Origin: DATKIY01 sp035543875
GTDB taxonomy: Bacteria; Actinomycetota; Actinomycetes; JAHEKZ01
Direction of reading: 5' to 3'
DNA length: 15,820 nucleotides
Assembly: GCA_035543875.1 (NCBI GenBank)
Contig: DATKIY010000134.1
Location: 1-15,820 of the forward strand
The notes below the pieces were generated by a model that ran no database searches, was not told where the DNA came from, and was given only the letters and a program-made list of their open reading frames with translations. Position numbers and translations under genes: made by a program. Below are positions 7,359 to 14,388 of the stretch, in pieces; positions within the stretch are counted from its first letter, which is position 1; each line of letters opens with the position of its first letter.

Positions 7359-8423
7359 ATGGCTCACGTGATGCCGCCTGAGTGGTACCCGCATACTCGA
7401 ACCTGGATGGGTTGGCCACCGCTGGGCGGATACATCCGTGAGTACAACGGCGGTAGTGACGTCGATGCCTGGGCCGCGACGGCTGCGGCCATTGTGGAGT
7501 TTGAGCCTGTCACGATGCTGGTGTCGCCTGAGCAGCATGAGCAAGCGCGCGCTGCGCTTGACCCCCGGGTCGAGCTGGTTGATGCCCCACTAAACGACGC
7601 ATGGCTACGAGACATCGGGCCTGGTTTCGTGCATGACGAACGCGGCGAGGTCGCAGCGGTTGACTGGGTGTTCAACGGGTGGGGACACAGCTCCGATGCC
7701 TTTGACCTGGACGCGCAAATCGCATCGACCGTTGCAAAGCAGGTCGGAGCCAGCGTGATCCCTAGTCAGCTCGTGAACGAGGGTGGGGGGATCTGCGTCG
7801 ACGGAGAAGGAACTGTCATTGTCACAGAGACGGTGCAACTTCAAGACAAGCGAAATCCGGGCTGGTCGAAGGCACAGGTCGAAGCGGAGTTGATGCGAAC
7901 TCTTGGGGTATCTCGCGTGATTTGGTTAACTCGAGGACTCACGGGAGACATGCAGCAGTTCCGGCCGGGGGTCGGAACGAACGGACATGTCGACGTCCTG
8001 GCTGCTTTCGCAGAACCAGGTGTAGTACTCGTGCACGCTCAGTCAGACCCCCAGCATCCGGACTACGAGGTGATGAGAGAAAACGTCAAACGACTCACTG
8101 CCGGGCCTGATGCACGAGGACGCGAGCTCACGTTGGTACCCGTCGAGGCACCCGCGAACCACGTTGTTGATGGTGTGCCCATTGACCACAGCTACATCAA
8201 CTTCTCGTTTGTCAACAACGGCTTGGTCATGTCAACGTACGACGATCCAATTGCAGATGCGCACGCGCGTGAAACGTTCGCCAAGCTATTTCCGAACCTG
8301 CGCATCGTAGGTGTGGATGCCCGCCCGATCTTCCGTAATGGCGGAGGTGTTCACTGCATTACTGCACACGAACCAGTCAGTGCTCGCAAGGCGAACCAAG
8401 GTGGGTCTCATCACGCTGAATGA
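7359..8423 (+). CDS. aguA: Agmatine deiminase family protein
   Basis: A 354-residue enzyme of the agmatine/peptidyl-arginine deiminase family (guanidino-group-modifying superfamily). Agmatine deiminases convert agmatine to N-carbamoylputrescine and ammonia in putrescine synthesis or agmatine use. Visible family features are MPPEWYPHTRTWMGWP at the N-terminus, the Asp motif LNDAWLRDIGP (78-88), VNEGGGICVDGEGTVIVTE (139-157), NGHVD with catalytic H210, and the catalytic cysteine C333 in NGGGVHCITAHEP (327-339). The ATG is preceded by GGAAGGA at 6 nt spacing. It starts 74 nt after purH, with no terminator seen between them, and overlaps the next gene by 23 nt. No N-carbamoylputrescine amidohydrolase is nearby, so the exact substrate is not proven by context. 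Confidence 0.85.
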   Translation: MAHVMPPEWYPHTRTWMGWPPLGGYIREYNGGSDVDAWAATAAAIVEFEPVTMLVSPEQHEQARAALDPRVELVDAPLNDAWLRDIGPGFVHDERGEVAAVDWVFNGWGHSSDAFDLDAQIASTVAKQVGASVIPSQLVNEGGGICVDGEGTVIVTETVQLQDKRNPGWSKAQVEAELMRTLGVSRVIWLTRGLTGDMQQFRPGVGTNGHVDVLAAFAEPGVVLVHAQSDPQHPDYEVMRENVKRLTAGPDARGRELTLVPVEAPANHVVDGVPIDHSYINFSFVNNGLVMSTYDDPIADAHARETFAKLFPNLRIVGVDARPIFRNGGGVHCITAHEPVSARKANQGGSHHAE

Positions 8424-9387
8424 GCACCCTCGCGTTGCTGGCACGGTTGCGTTCTTGGCGGGGGCACTAATCGCCGTACAAGGGCGGATCAATGGCGAGC
8501 TTGGTGCAGTTACTGACGACGGGGTGCTCGCAGCTGTCATCAACTTCAGCGTTGGGCTGGTTGCCTTGCTGATACTTGTCCTAGTGCGGCCAGCCGGTCG
8601 TCAAGCAATGGTCGGCGTTCCGCAGCAACTTCGCACCAGGCAGATTCCGTGGTGGGCGTTGTTGGGTGGCTTGTGTGGCGCGACGTTCGTTGCAGCGCAG
8701 GGCATCACTGTTTCTGCGTTAGGTGTGGCGTTGTTCACGGTGGGAACCGTTGCCGGCCAGACCGGAATGAGTCTTGCGGTGGATCGCTGGGGGCTTGGCC
8801 CGTCCGGCATTTTCCGGGTTTCCACGCTTCGAGTGATTGCGGCCGTGTTGGCGACTGTTGCTGTTGCAGTAGCGGCGTCCGGACGTGAGTCGGGCTCCGC
8901 TGGTGGTGCTCGTGCGTTCATCGTGCTTGCGCTGCTGGCTGGTGCGGCGGTGGCTTTTCAGGCTGCCTTCAACGGAAGGATTTCGGTTGCCACCGGCCAG
9001 CCCACCATCGCGGCTCTGATCAACTTCGCGGTTGGGCTCTGCGCCTTGCTGATCGTTCTAGGCATTGAGCGCGCTCGACGTGATGACATCTCCGGTGCCT
9101 TGCCGAACTTCGGTGATCAGCCGTGGCTCTACGTTGGGGGGCTGCTGGGGCTGGTCTTCGTCGTCAGTGCAGCCTGGTCTGTCCGGGCGTTAGGCGTGCT
9201 GCTCCTGTCGCTGCTCGTTATCTCGGGCAGCCTGGTCGGCGCCGTGGTGGTCGATGTAGTGGCACCAACCAAGGGTGCTTCGTTCACCTGGCAGTTGATT
9301 GTGGGGATTCTCATGACACTCACGGCTGTCGGATTGGCCAGTGTTCGCAAACCGGCAGCCCGGGCATGGCAGGATTCACAGTCGTGA
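8401..9387 (+). CDS. DMT superfamily transporter, DUF606/YdcZ type, two repeats
   Basis: A 328-residue integral membrane protein with about ten hydrophobic segments. It is built as a tandem duplication: the segment GALIAVQGRINGELGAV with VINFSVGLVALLILVL (21-61) recurs as GAAVAFQAAFNGRISVA with LINFAVGLCALLIVLG (181-221). The Q/N-G-R repeat followed by INF-x-VGL is typical of DUF606 (YdcZ) members of the drug/metabolite transporter superfamily, most of which have no known substrate. The GTG at 8401 is chosen because it lies just before the first hydrophobic helix and has AAGG 9 nt upstream; in-frame codons further upstream lie inside the deiminase gene. It overlaps agmatine deiminase by 23 nt and folD by 4 nt, so it is probably co-translated with both. 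A link to agmatine or polyamine movement is only a guess from position. Confidence 0.85.
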   Translation: MGLITLNEHPRVAGTVAFLAGALIAVQGRINGELGAVTDDGVLAAVINFSVGLVALLILVLVRPAGRQAMVGVPQQLRTRQIPWWALLGGLCGATFVAAQGITVSALGVALFTVGTVAGQTGMSLAVDRWGLGPSGIFRVSTLRVIAAVLATVAVAVAASGRESGSAGGARAFIVLALLAGAAVAFQAAFNGRISVATGQPTIAALINFAVGLCALLIVLGIERARRDDISGALPNFGDQPWLYVGGLLGLVFVVSAAWSVRALGVLLLSLLVISGSLVGAVVVDVVAPTKGASFTWQLIVGILMTLTAVGLASVRKPAARAWQDSQS

Positions 9388-10238
9388 CCGCAAAAATTCT
9401 CGACGGTAAGGCCACGGCCTCCGCCATCAAGTCCGAACTCGCGACCCGGGTTTCCGTCCTCAAATCCCAAGGCATCTTCCCTGGCCTAGGCACCGTTCTC
9501 GTGGGGGAAGACCCGGGCAGTCACGCCTATGTGGGCGGCAAGCACAAGGACTGCGCCGAAGTGGGCATCGCCAGCATCCGGGCCGACCTGCCAGACACGG
9601 CTTCGCTGGCAGACGTCGAGGCGGTCGTCCGCCAGCTGAACGACGATCCTGCATGCACGGGCTACATCATCCAGCTGCCACTCCCCAAGGGCATCGACTC
9701 GAACGTGGTGCTTGAGGTCATGGACCCCGACAAGGATGCCGACGGTCTACATCCCACCAACTTGGGGCGACTGGTCTTAGGACGCGAAGCACCGTTGCCG
9801 TGCACTCCTCGAGGCATCGTTGAGTTGCTCCGCCGCTACGACGTATCGATCGCGGGCGCTGAAGTGGTTGTGGTTGGACGTGGAGTTACCGTCGGTCGAC
9901 CCATCGGATTGCTGCTTACGAGGCGTTCTGAAAATGCAACTGTCACGTTGTGTCATACCGGAACCAAAGACTTGGCAAGTCACCTCGCGCGTGCTGACAT
10001 CATTGTGGCCGCTGCCGGAGTTCCCGGGCTGGTAACCGCCGATGTTGTCAAGCCTGGAGCGGCCGTTCTTGACGTTGGCATTACTCGAACTGAGCTGGGA
10101 CTGGTGGGTGACGTCCATCCCGAAGTTGCTGAGGTGGCGGGATTTCTGGCGCCGATGCCTGGCGGTGTTGGCCCGATGACGCGCGCGATGTTGTTGGCCA
10201 ACGTCGTCGAGCGGGCTGAGGCTCTCGCCAAAGGCTGA
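9384..10238 (+). CDS. folD: Methylenetetrahydrofolate dehydrogenase / methenyl-THF cyclohydrolase
   Basis: Interconverts 5,10-methylene-THF and 10-formyl-THF via methenyl-THF with NADP(H), supplying the formyl donor used by PurN and PurH in this locus. The 284-residue product is close to E. coli FolD (288). Motifs: Y49 and K53 of the catalytic Y-x3-K (YVGGKHKDCAEVGI), TGYIIQLPLPKGID (92-105), DPDKDADGLHPTNLGRL (114-130), PCTPRGIVELL (139-149), the Rossmann loop VVVGRGVTVGRPIGLLL (162-178) and PMPGGVGPMTRAML (257-270). GTG at 9384 is preferred over the in-frame ATG at 9366 because AGGA sits 9 nt before it and it forms a GTGA overlap with the preceding stop. Confident call. Confidence 0.96.
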   Translation: MTAKILDGKATASAIKSELATRVSVLKSQGIFPGLGTVLVGEDPGSHAYVGGKHKDCAEVGIASIRADLPDTASLADVEAVVRQLNDDPACTGYIIQLPLPKGIDSNVVLEVMDPDKDADGLHPTNLGRLVLGREAPLPCTPRGIVELLRRYDVSIAGAEVVVVGRGVTVGRPIGLLLTRRSENATVTLCHTGTKDLASHLARADIIVAAAGVPGLVTADVVKPGAAVLDVGITRTELGLVGDVHPEVAEVAGFLAPMPGGVGPMTRAMLLANVVERAEALAKG

Positions 10239-10243
10239 CACTC

Positions 10244-10588
10244 GTGCCTCCTCCCAAGAAAGACGCAGGCGATGAGATCCGGCTCGACGGCGAGGGCAAT
10301 CCCATCGATGATCAGCCGCTCGTGCAGCGCGCTGTCGATCAATGGCCACTTGCCTTGGTGCTGATCGGCGTTGCCGTCGGTCTGCTCATTCTCGCCTTTG
10401 CGGATTTCAAGCAGGGTTCTCTGATCCTCGGATGTTCGGTGATCTTCGCTGGTGCGCTTCGCACCGTTCTGACCCAAGAGCGCGCCGGGCTGCTCGCGAT
10501 CCGGAGTAGGTCGATCGATCTCATCACCGTGTATTCACTGGGAATCGCACTCACCACGCTGGCACTAGTGGTCCCGCCCCCACGTTAG
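10244..10588 (+). CDS. DUF3017 family small membrane protein
   Basis: A 114-residue protein with a charged N-terminal tail (about 1-33) and three hydrophobic segments at roughly 34-54, 58-76 and 92-110, a layout typical of the actinobacterial DUF3017 family. Function is unknown. It starts at GTG, 5 nt after the folD stop, with AAAGG near the end of folD as the likely ribosome site, so it should be expressed with folD. The folD-DUF3017-mdh order is common in Actinobacteria and supports the family call. A rho-independent terminator follows directly, making this the last gene of the purine/folate run. Confidence 0.85.
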   Translation: MPPPKKDAGDEIRLDGEGNPIDDQPLVQRAVDQWPLALVLIGVAVGLLILAFADFKQGSLILGCSVIFAGALRTVLTQERAGLLAIRSRSIDLITVYSLGIALTTLALVVPPPR

Positions 10589-10593
10589 AACGC

Positions 10594-10620
10594 TCGGTCA
10601 CACGTCCTAGGCCGATTTTT
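10594..10620 (+). terminator. Rho-independent terminator after DUF3017
   Basis: TCGGTC (10594-10599) pairs with GGCCGA (10610-10615), including one U-G pair, around a 10-nt loop, followed at once by TTTTT (10616-10620). It lies 6 nt after the DUF3017 stop. The T-run overlaps the -35 region of the proposed mdh promoter, so termination and re-initiation are back to back. Confidence 0.6.
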
Positions 10621-10646
10621 GTGGTGCGTAGGCCAGTCGATAACCT
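10619..10646 (+). promoter_or_regulatory. Candidate mdh promoter
   Basis: TTGTGG (10619-10624), a 16-nt spacer and TAACCT (10641-10646) form a plausible sigma-A promoter just after the terminator. Transcription starting near 10653 would place a hairpin (10656-10673) at the very 5' end of the mdh mRNA. Confidence 0.45.
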
Positions 10647-10655
10647 CGTCGCATC

Positions 10656-10673
10656 GCTGCAGTCATGTGCAGC
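10656..10673 (+). repeat. Perfect inverted repeat in the mdh leader
   Basis: GCTGCA (10656-10661) and TGCAGC (10668-10673) are perfect inverted arms with a 6-nt loop GTCATG. The repeat lies between the proposed -10 box and the mdh ribosome site (GAGGA at 10697). It could be a 5' stem-loop of the mRNA or a protein-binding dyad; nothing further distinguishes these. Confidence 0.4.
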
Positions 10674-10705
10674 CGTCCACACCCGATCAACTCAATGAGG
10701 ACTTC

Positions 10706-11677
10706 ATGAATCAGGGCAAGGGCCGGACAGGCAAGGTCACGGTCGTTGGGGCCGGTTTCTACGGTTCCACGACCGCGCAGCGCCTCGCCGAGTACGACAT
10801 CTTCGACACCGTTGTCCTTACCGACATTGTTCCGGGCAAGCCAGAGGGGCTCGCGCTGGACATGAACCAGTCGCGCGCCGTCGAGGGATTCGAGACCAAG
10901 GTTGTCGGTGTTACCACCGACCCGACGAGCGGTGGTGGGTACGAGCAAACCGCTGGCTCGGACATCGTGGTCATCACGGCCGGACTGCCTCGCAAACCCG
11001 GCATGAGCCGGATGGATCTCATTGAGACCAACGCACGAATTGTTCGAGGCGTTGCTGAAAACATCGCCAAGCACTCGCCCGACGCGGTAATCATCGTCGT
11101 ATCCAACCCGTTGGACGAGATGACTGCTCTTGCCCAGTTGGCCAGTGGTTTCCCGAAGGACCGGGTGATCGGTCAAGCCGGGATGCTCGACACTGCACGG
11201 TTCACCTACTTTGTCGCGGAAAAGCTTGCCGTTCCAGTTGGCAGTGTCAAGACGCTCACCCTCGGATCGCATGGCGACACCATGGTCCCTGTGCCGAGTC
11301 GTTGCACGGTTGATGGCCGTCCACTCACTGACCTGTTGCCTGCTGACACGATCGAAGACCTGGTGGTGCGTACTCGCAACGGTGGAGCAGAGGTTGTGGC
11401 GCTGCTGAAGACTGGGTCGGCGTACTACGCTCCGTCGGCTGCGGCTGCCCGAATGGCCAAGGCGGTTCGTGAGGATTCGGGCGCCGTTATGCCGGTCTGC
11501 GCGTGGGTGGACGGCCAGTACGGGATCGAAGGTGTTTACCTCGGTGTCGAGGCGCAGCTTGGCGCCGGCGGTGCCAAGCGGGTCGTGGAGACCGAGCTCT
11601 CGGAGTCGGAGTTGGCCAGTCTGAAGGAAGCCGCCGAGGCAGTCCGCGCCAAGCAAGCCGACGTCAAGGATCTCTAA
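10706..11677 (+). CDS. mdh: Malate dehydrogenase, LDH-like type
   Basis: NAD-dependent oxidation of malate to oxaloacetate in the TCA cycle. The 323-residue protein is of the lactate dehydrogenase-like MDH class rather than the dimeric GAAGQIGY class. The dinucleotide fold is VTVVGAGFYGSTTAQRLA (11-28), with an acidic D40 at the end of beta-2 consistent with NAD. The substrate loop is TAGLPRKPGMSRMDLIETNA (91-110), followed by VSNPLDEMT (132-140), GMLDTARF with D162 and R165, and LGSHGDTMVPVPSR (186-199) with catalytic H189. Arginine in the RKPGM loop and the lack of a typical LDH loop favour malate. The ATG at 10706 has GAGGA 4-5 nt upstream; in-frame upstream codons cover the leader hairpin and are not family-like. 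It has its own promoter and terminator, so it is probably monocistronic. Confidence 0.92.
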   Translation: MNQGKGRTGKVTVVGAGFYGSTTAQRLAEYDIFDTVVLTDIVPGKPEGLALDMNQSRAVEGFETKVVGVTTDPTSGGGYEQTAGSDIVVITAGLPRKPGMSRMDLIETNARIVRGVAENIAKHSPDAVIIVVSNPLDEMTALAQLASGFPKDRVIGQAGMLDTARFTYFVAEKLAVPVGSVKTLTLGSHGDTMVPVPSRCTVDGRPLTDLLPADTIEDLVVRTRNGGAEVVALLKTGSAYYAPSAAAARMAKAVREDSGAVMPVCAWVDGQYGIEGVYLGVEAQLGAGGAKRVVETELSESELASLKEAAEAVRAKQADVKDL

Positions 11678-11696
11678 CCCGGCCCTACCTCAGCGA

Positions 11697-11728
11697 GTGG
11701 CGGATTCGTGCTTGTTCGCCACCCTTTT
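11697..11728 (+). terminator. Hairpin terminator after mdh
   Basis: GTGGCGGA (11697-11704) pairs with TTCGCCAC (11715-11722), with one G-U wobble, giving an 8-bp stem and a 10-nt loop, followed by CC and TTTT (11725-11728). It starts 20 nt after the mdh stop. The short T-run makes it a moderate candidate. Confidence 0.5.
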
Positions 11729-11782
11729 CGCCAGTTAAGCGACACCAACTCGCCTTAGCATCGTCGCGCTGAGCGCGATCGT

Positions 11783-11788
11783 TAGGCT
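11783..11788 (+). promoter_or_regulatory. Candidate -10 box of icd
   Basis: TAGGCT matches the TAnnnT pattern and is 25 nt before the icd start. Initiation near 11795 would leave a leader of about 19 nt that just includes the strong SD (GAGAGGAG, 11798-11805). No good -35 is visible. Confidence 0.4.
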
Positions 11789-11813
11789 GCCCTGACCGAG
11801 AGGAGCCCATCAG

Positions 11814-13031
11814 GTGGCAAAGATTAAGGTCAGCAACCCGGTCGTCGAGCTCGATGGCGACGAGATGACGCGGATCATTTGGTCGTTCATCAAGGAGCAG
11901 TTGATCCTGCCTTACGTGGACGTGGAGTTGAAGTACTTCGACTTATCCATCGAGTCACGCGATGCCACCGATGACCAAATCACGGTCGACGCTGCTGAGG
12001 CCATCAAGCGATACGGCGTAGGTGTTAAATGCGCAACCATCACGCCAGATGAGGCCCGCGTTGAGGAGTTCGGGCTCAAGCGGATGTGGCGATCACCCAA
12101 TGGAACGATCCGGAACATCTTGGGCGGCGTGATCTTCCGTGAGCCCATCATCATCAGCAATATTCCGCGACTAGTTCCAGGGTGGAGCAAGCCCATCATC
12201 ATTGGTCGTCACGCGCACGGGGACCAATACAAGGCGACTGACTTCGTTGTACCGGGACCAGGCACGGTCACCATGACCTACCAGCCGAACGATGGCGGCG
12301 CTCCGATGGAGTTTGAGATCGCTAACTTTCCTGGTGGCGGAGTCGCGATGGGCATGTACAACTTCGACGACTCAATCCGAGACTTCGCTCGCGCGTCTTT
12401 CCGGTATGGGCTCGCACGCAACTACCCCGTGTACTTGTCGACCAAGAACACCATCTTGAAGGCCTACGATGGCCGCTTCAAGGATCTGTTCGCAGAGGTC
12501 TTTGAAACCGAGTTCAAGTCTGAGTTTGAGACGGCGGGAATCACCTACGAACATCGGCTCATTGACGACATGGTTGCCTCTGCCCTGAAATGGGAGGGCG
12601 GTTATGTGTGGGCTTGTAAGAACTACGACGGTGACGTGCAGTCGGACACTGTCGCTCAGGGGTTCGGCTCACTTGGACTCATGACCAGCGTGCTGATGAC
12701 TCCCGACGGTAAAACCGTTGAGGCCGAGGCCGCGCACGGGACGGTGACTCGTCACTACCGCCAACATCAGCAAGGCAAGCCCACCTCAACTAACCCGATT
12801 GCCTCCATCTTCGCGTGGACGCAGGGGCTAGCGCACCGAGGAACCGTGGATGCAAACAAGCCACTACAGCAGTTTGCCCAAGACCTTGAGGCGGTCTGCA
12901 TTGAAACCGTAGAGGCTGGCAATATGACCAAGGACTTGGCGATGCTCGTCGGCCCAGATCAGCGCTGGCTCAGTACCGAGGAGTTCCTTGGTGCACTTGA
13001 CGCGAATTTGCGAGCCAAGAGGGCCAGTTAA
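11814..13031 (+). CDS. icd: NADP-dependent isocitrate dehydrogenase (dimeric, eukaryote-like type)
   Basis: Oxidative decarboxylation of isocitrate to 2-oxoglutarate with NADP+. The 405-residue sequence is of the homodimeric type shared with human IDH1/2 and mycobacterial Icd1, not the ~740-residue monomeric type. Landmarks: VELDGDEMTRIIW (11-23), RSPNGTIRNILGG (93-105) with S94 and R100, R109, GRHAHGDQYKATDFVVPGPG (131-150) with R132 and Y139, LSTKNTILKAYDGRFKD (208-224) with K211, RLIDDMVA with D251, CKNYDGDVQSD (268-278), and EAAHGTVTRHYR (305-316), where the R-H pair is the expected NADP 2'-phosphate contact. Human Y134 in the RHAYGD motif is H here, a minor change. GTG at 11814 has GAGAGGAG 8 nt upstream. 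All catalytic positions I can place are intact. Confidence 0.96.
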   Translation: MAKIKVSNPVVELDGDEMTRIIWSFIKEQLILPYVDVELKYFDLSIESRDATDDQITVDAAEAIKRYGVGVKCATITPDEARVEEFGLKRMWRSPNGTIRNILGGVIFREPIIISNIPRLVPGWSKPIIIGRHAHGDQYKATDFVVPGPGTVTMTYQPNDGGAPMEFEIANFPGGGVAMGMYNFDDSIRDFARASFRYGLARNYPVYLSTKNTILKAYDGRFKDLFAEVFETEFKSEFETAGITYEHRLIDDMVASALKWEGGYVWACKNYDGDVQSDTVAQGFGSLGLMTSVLMTPDGKTVEAEAAHGTVTRHYRQHQQGKPTSTNPIASIFAWTQGLAHRGTVDANKPLQQFAQDLEAVCIETVEAGNMTKDLAMLVGPDQRWLSTEEFLGALDANLRAKRAS

Positions 13032-13044
13032 CGGCCACCCCGAC

Positions 13045-13050
13045 TACGCT
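13045..13050 (+). promoter_or_regulatory. Candidate -10 box for a leaderless start at 13057
   Basis: TACGCT (TAnnnT) ends 6 nt before an ATG at 13057, the spacing expected when transcription begins on the A of the start codon. The -35 region lies in the end of icd and shows no consensus, which is common in Actinobacteria. Confidence 0.4.
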
Positions 13051-13056
13051 CGGCCC

Positions 13057-13092
13057 ATGGATCCTTGGAGTACCAGGGGGCTGCCTCAGTGA
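13057..13092 (+). CDS. Putative 11-codon leader ORF upstream of the CNNM gene
   Basis: ATG at 13057 opens an 11-residue peptide, MDPWSTRGLPQ, ending in TGA at 13090-13092. The stop overlaps the GTG start of the CNNM/CBS gene as GTGA. There is no ribosome site before the ATG, but the -10-like TACGCT ends 6 nt upstream, so the mRNA could be leaderless. The AGGGGG run inside the ORF (13075-13080) is the SD of the downstream gene. Short leaderless ORFs coupled to the next gene are known in mycobacteria; here it is an inference, and an ORF this short could be chance. Confidence 0.3.
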   Translation: MDPWSTRGLPQ

Positions 13093-14375
13093 GCCCCCTT
13101 GCCATCGACATCGGCATCGTTTTGGTCTTCATCCTTATCGGTGGGTTCTTTGCGGCAGCCGAGATTGCGCTGGTTTCGCTACGAGAGAGCCAGGTTGGCC
13201 GACTCGGTGAACGAGGTTCGCGTGGACGCGCCGTGGTCCGCCTTCATGACCACCCCAACCGGTTTTTATCCGCCGTGCAAGTTGGTGTGACGTTCTCCGG
13301 CTTCTTGTCGGCCGCTTTCGGGGCGTCAACGATTTCGGACAAGCTGGCCCCTGTCTTCGAGGGCTGGGGTCTGTCCACGAAGCTTTCAGATGCGCTCGCA
13401 TTGGTCCTCATCACGTTGGTGGTGGCGTACCTATCGCTGGTGCTGGGTGAACTGGCACCTAAGCGCCTAGCGTTACAACGCGCCGAGGGCTACGCGCTGT
13501 TTGTGGCCCCATTCGTCGAGTTCCTAGCGAGGGTTTCCAAGCCCCTGATCTGGCTGCTGTCGAAATCTACTGACCTTGTGGTGCGGCTCGCCGGGGGTGA
13601 CCCGAAGGCATCCCGAGAGGAGATCAGTGAGCTAGAGCTACGCGACCTTGTGGAGGGACACACGGAGTTAGACGACGAGGAGCGGCGACTGCTCAAGGAA
13701 GTGTTCACGGCCAACGACCAGCAGCTTCGCGAGGTGATGGTGCCGCGCACGGAGGTGGAGTTTCTCGATGCTGGAACTCCAGTGTTCAAAGCCATCAAGG
13801 ACACCGCGCGAATGCCTCACTCCCGGTATCCGGTCGTGCGGGGGTCAGCCGACGACATCTCTGGGTTTATCCACGTTCGTGACCTCTACGACCCAGACCT
13901 CACGGGGCGTTCGGTGAGAGTCGGAGAGCTGGCTCGGCCGGTCTTGATGCTTCCAGGCACCAACCGAGTACTTACGTCGTTGCAACAGATGCGCAGTGAA
14001 GGACAGCACCTAGCCATCGTTGTTGACGAATATGGCGGCACCGCGGGCATTGTGACCCTCGAAGACCTGGTGGAGGAGCTCGTTGGAGAGATTCGAGACG
14101 AGTACGACGTAGTACAACCGGAGACGACGCGGTTGGGGGAAACCGTCGAGGTCGATGGGCTGCTGAACCTCGAGGACTTCCTGGATGAGACCGGTGTAGA
14201 GCTTCCGGAAGGGCCATACGAGACGGCGGCTGGGTTCGTGGTCAGCGCCCTGGGGCGGTTTCCCGAACTCGGTGACCAAGTGACGGTCGGCTCGCACTTG
14301 CTCGAGGTGATCGAGGTCGATGGACGTCGAGCCGAGCGAATCCGGGTCACTCCCGGCAATCCGGCTCCGGCCTGA
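13089..14375 (+). CDS. CNNM/CBS domain transporter-like protein (hemolysin C / CorC-HlyC family)
   Basis: A 428-residue membrane protein with the standard three-part layout. The N-terminal CNNM domain (about 5-190) has hydrophobic segments near 6-30, 60-80, 103-121 and 136-158, with the family motifs GFFAAAEIALVSLRESQVGR (19-38) and GELAPKRLALQRAEG (120-134). A pair of CBS domains follows (about 215-340), with VMVPRTEVEFLD, then DEYGGTAGIVTLEDLVEELV (313-332) and GEIRDEYD. The C-terminal CorC/HlyC domain (about 350-420) includes YETAAGFVVSALGRFPELGD. Relatives are implicated in magnesium or cobalt homeostasis; the older name hemolysin is historical. GTG at 13089 has a G-rich SD 8 nt upstream. 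trpS starts 13 nt after its stop. Family secure; ion specificity unknown. Confidence 0.92.
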   Translation: MSPLAIDIGIVLVFILIGGFFAAAEIALVSLRESQVGRLGERGSRGRAVVRLHDHPNRFLSAVQVGVTFSGFLSAAFGASTISDKLAPVFEGWGLSTKLSDALALVLITLVVAYLSLVLGELAPKRLALQRAEGYALFVAPFVEFLARVSKPLIWLLSKSTDLVVRLAGGDPKASREEISELELRDLVEGHTELDDEERRLLKEVFTANDQQLREVMVPRTEVEFLDAGTPVFKAIKDTARMPHSRYPVVRGSADDISGFIHVRDLYDPDLTGRSVRVGELARPVLMLPGTNRVLTSLQQMRSEGQHLAIVVDEYGGTAGIVTLEDLVEELVGEIRDEYDVVQPETTRLGETVEVDGLLNLEDFLDETGVELPEGPYETAAGFVVSALGRFPELGDQVTVGSHLLEVIEVDGRRAERIRVTPGNPAPA

Positions 14376-14388
14376 AAGAATGCCCGTC

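Noticed and set aside
9366..9383. In-frame ATG upstream of folD as its start
   Set aside because: It has no SD, while GTG at 9384 has AGGA at suitable spacing and forms the GTGA overlap seen elsewhere in the window.
10607..11656. 349-codon minus-strand reading frame
   Set aside because: It is the antisense of mdh, which has all expected motifs; the shadow has no family resemblance.
11678..11813. Possible RNA gene between mdh and icd
   Set aside because: The structure is explained by one terminator-like hairpin and a -10 box; no tRNA or riboswitch pattern is visible.
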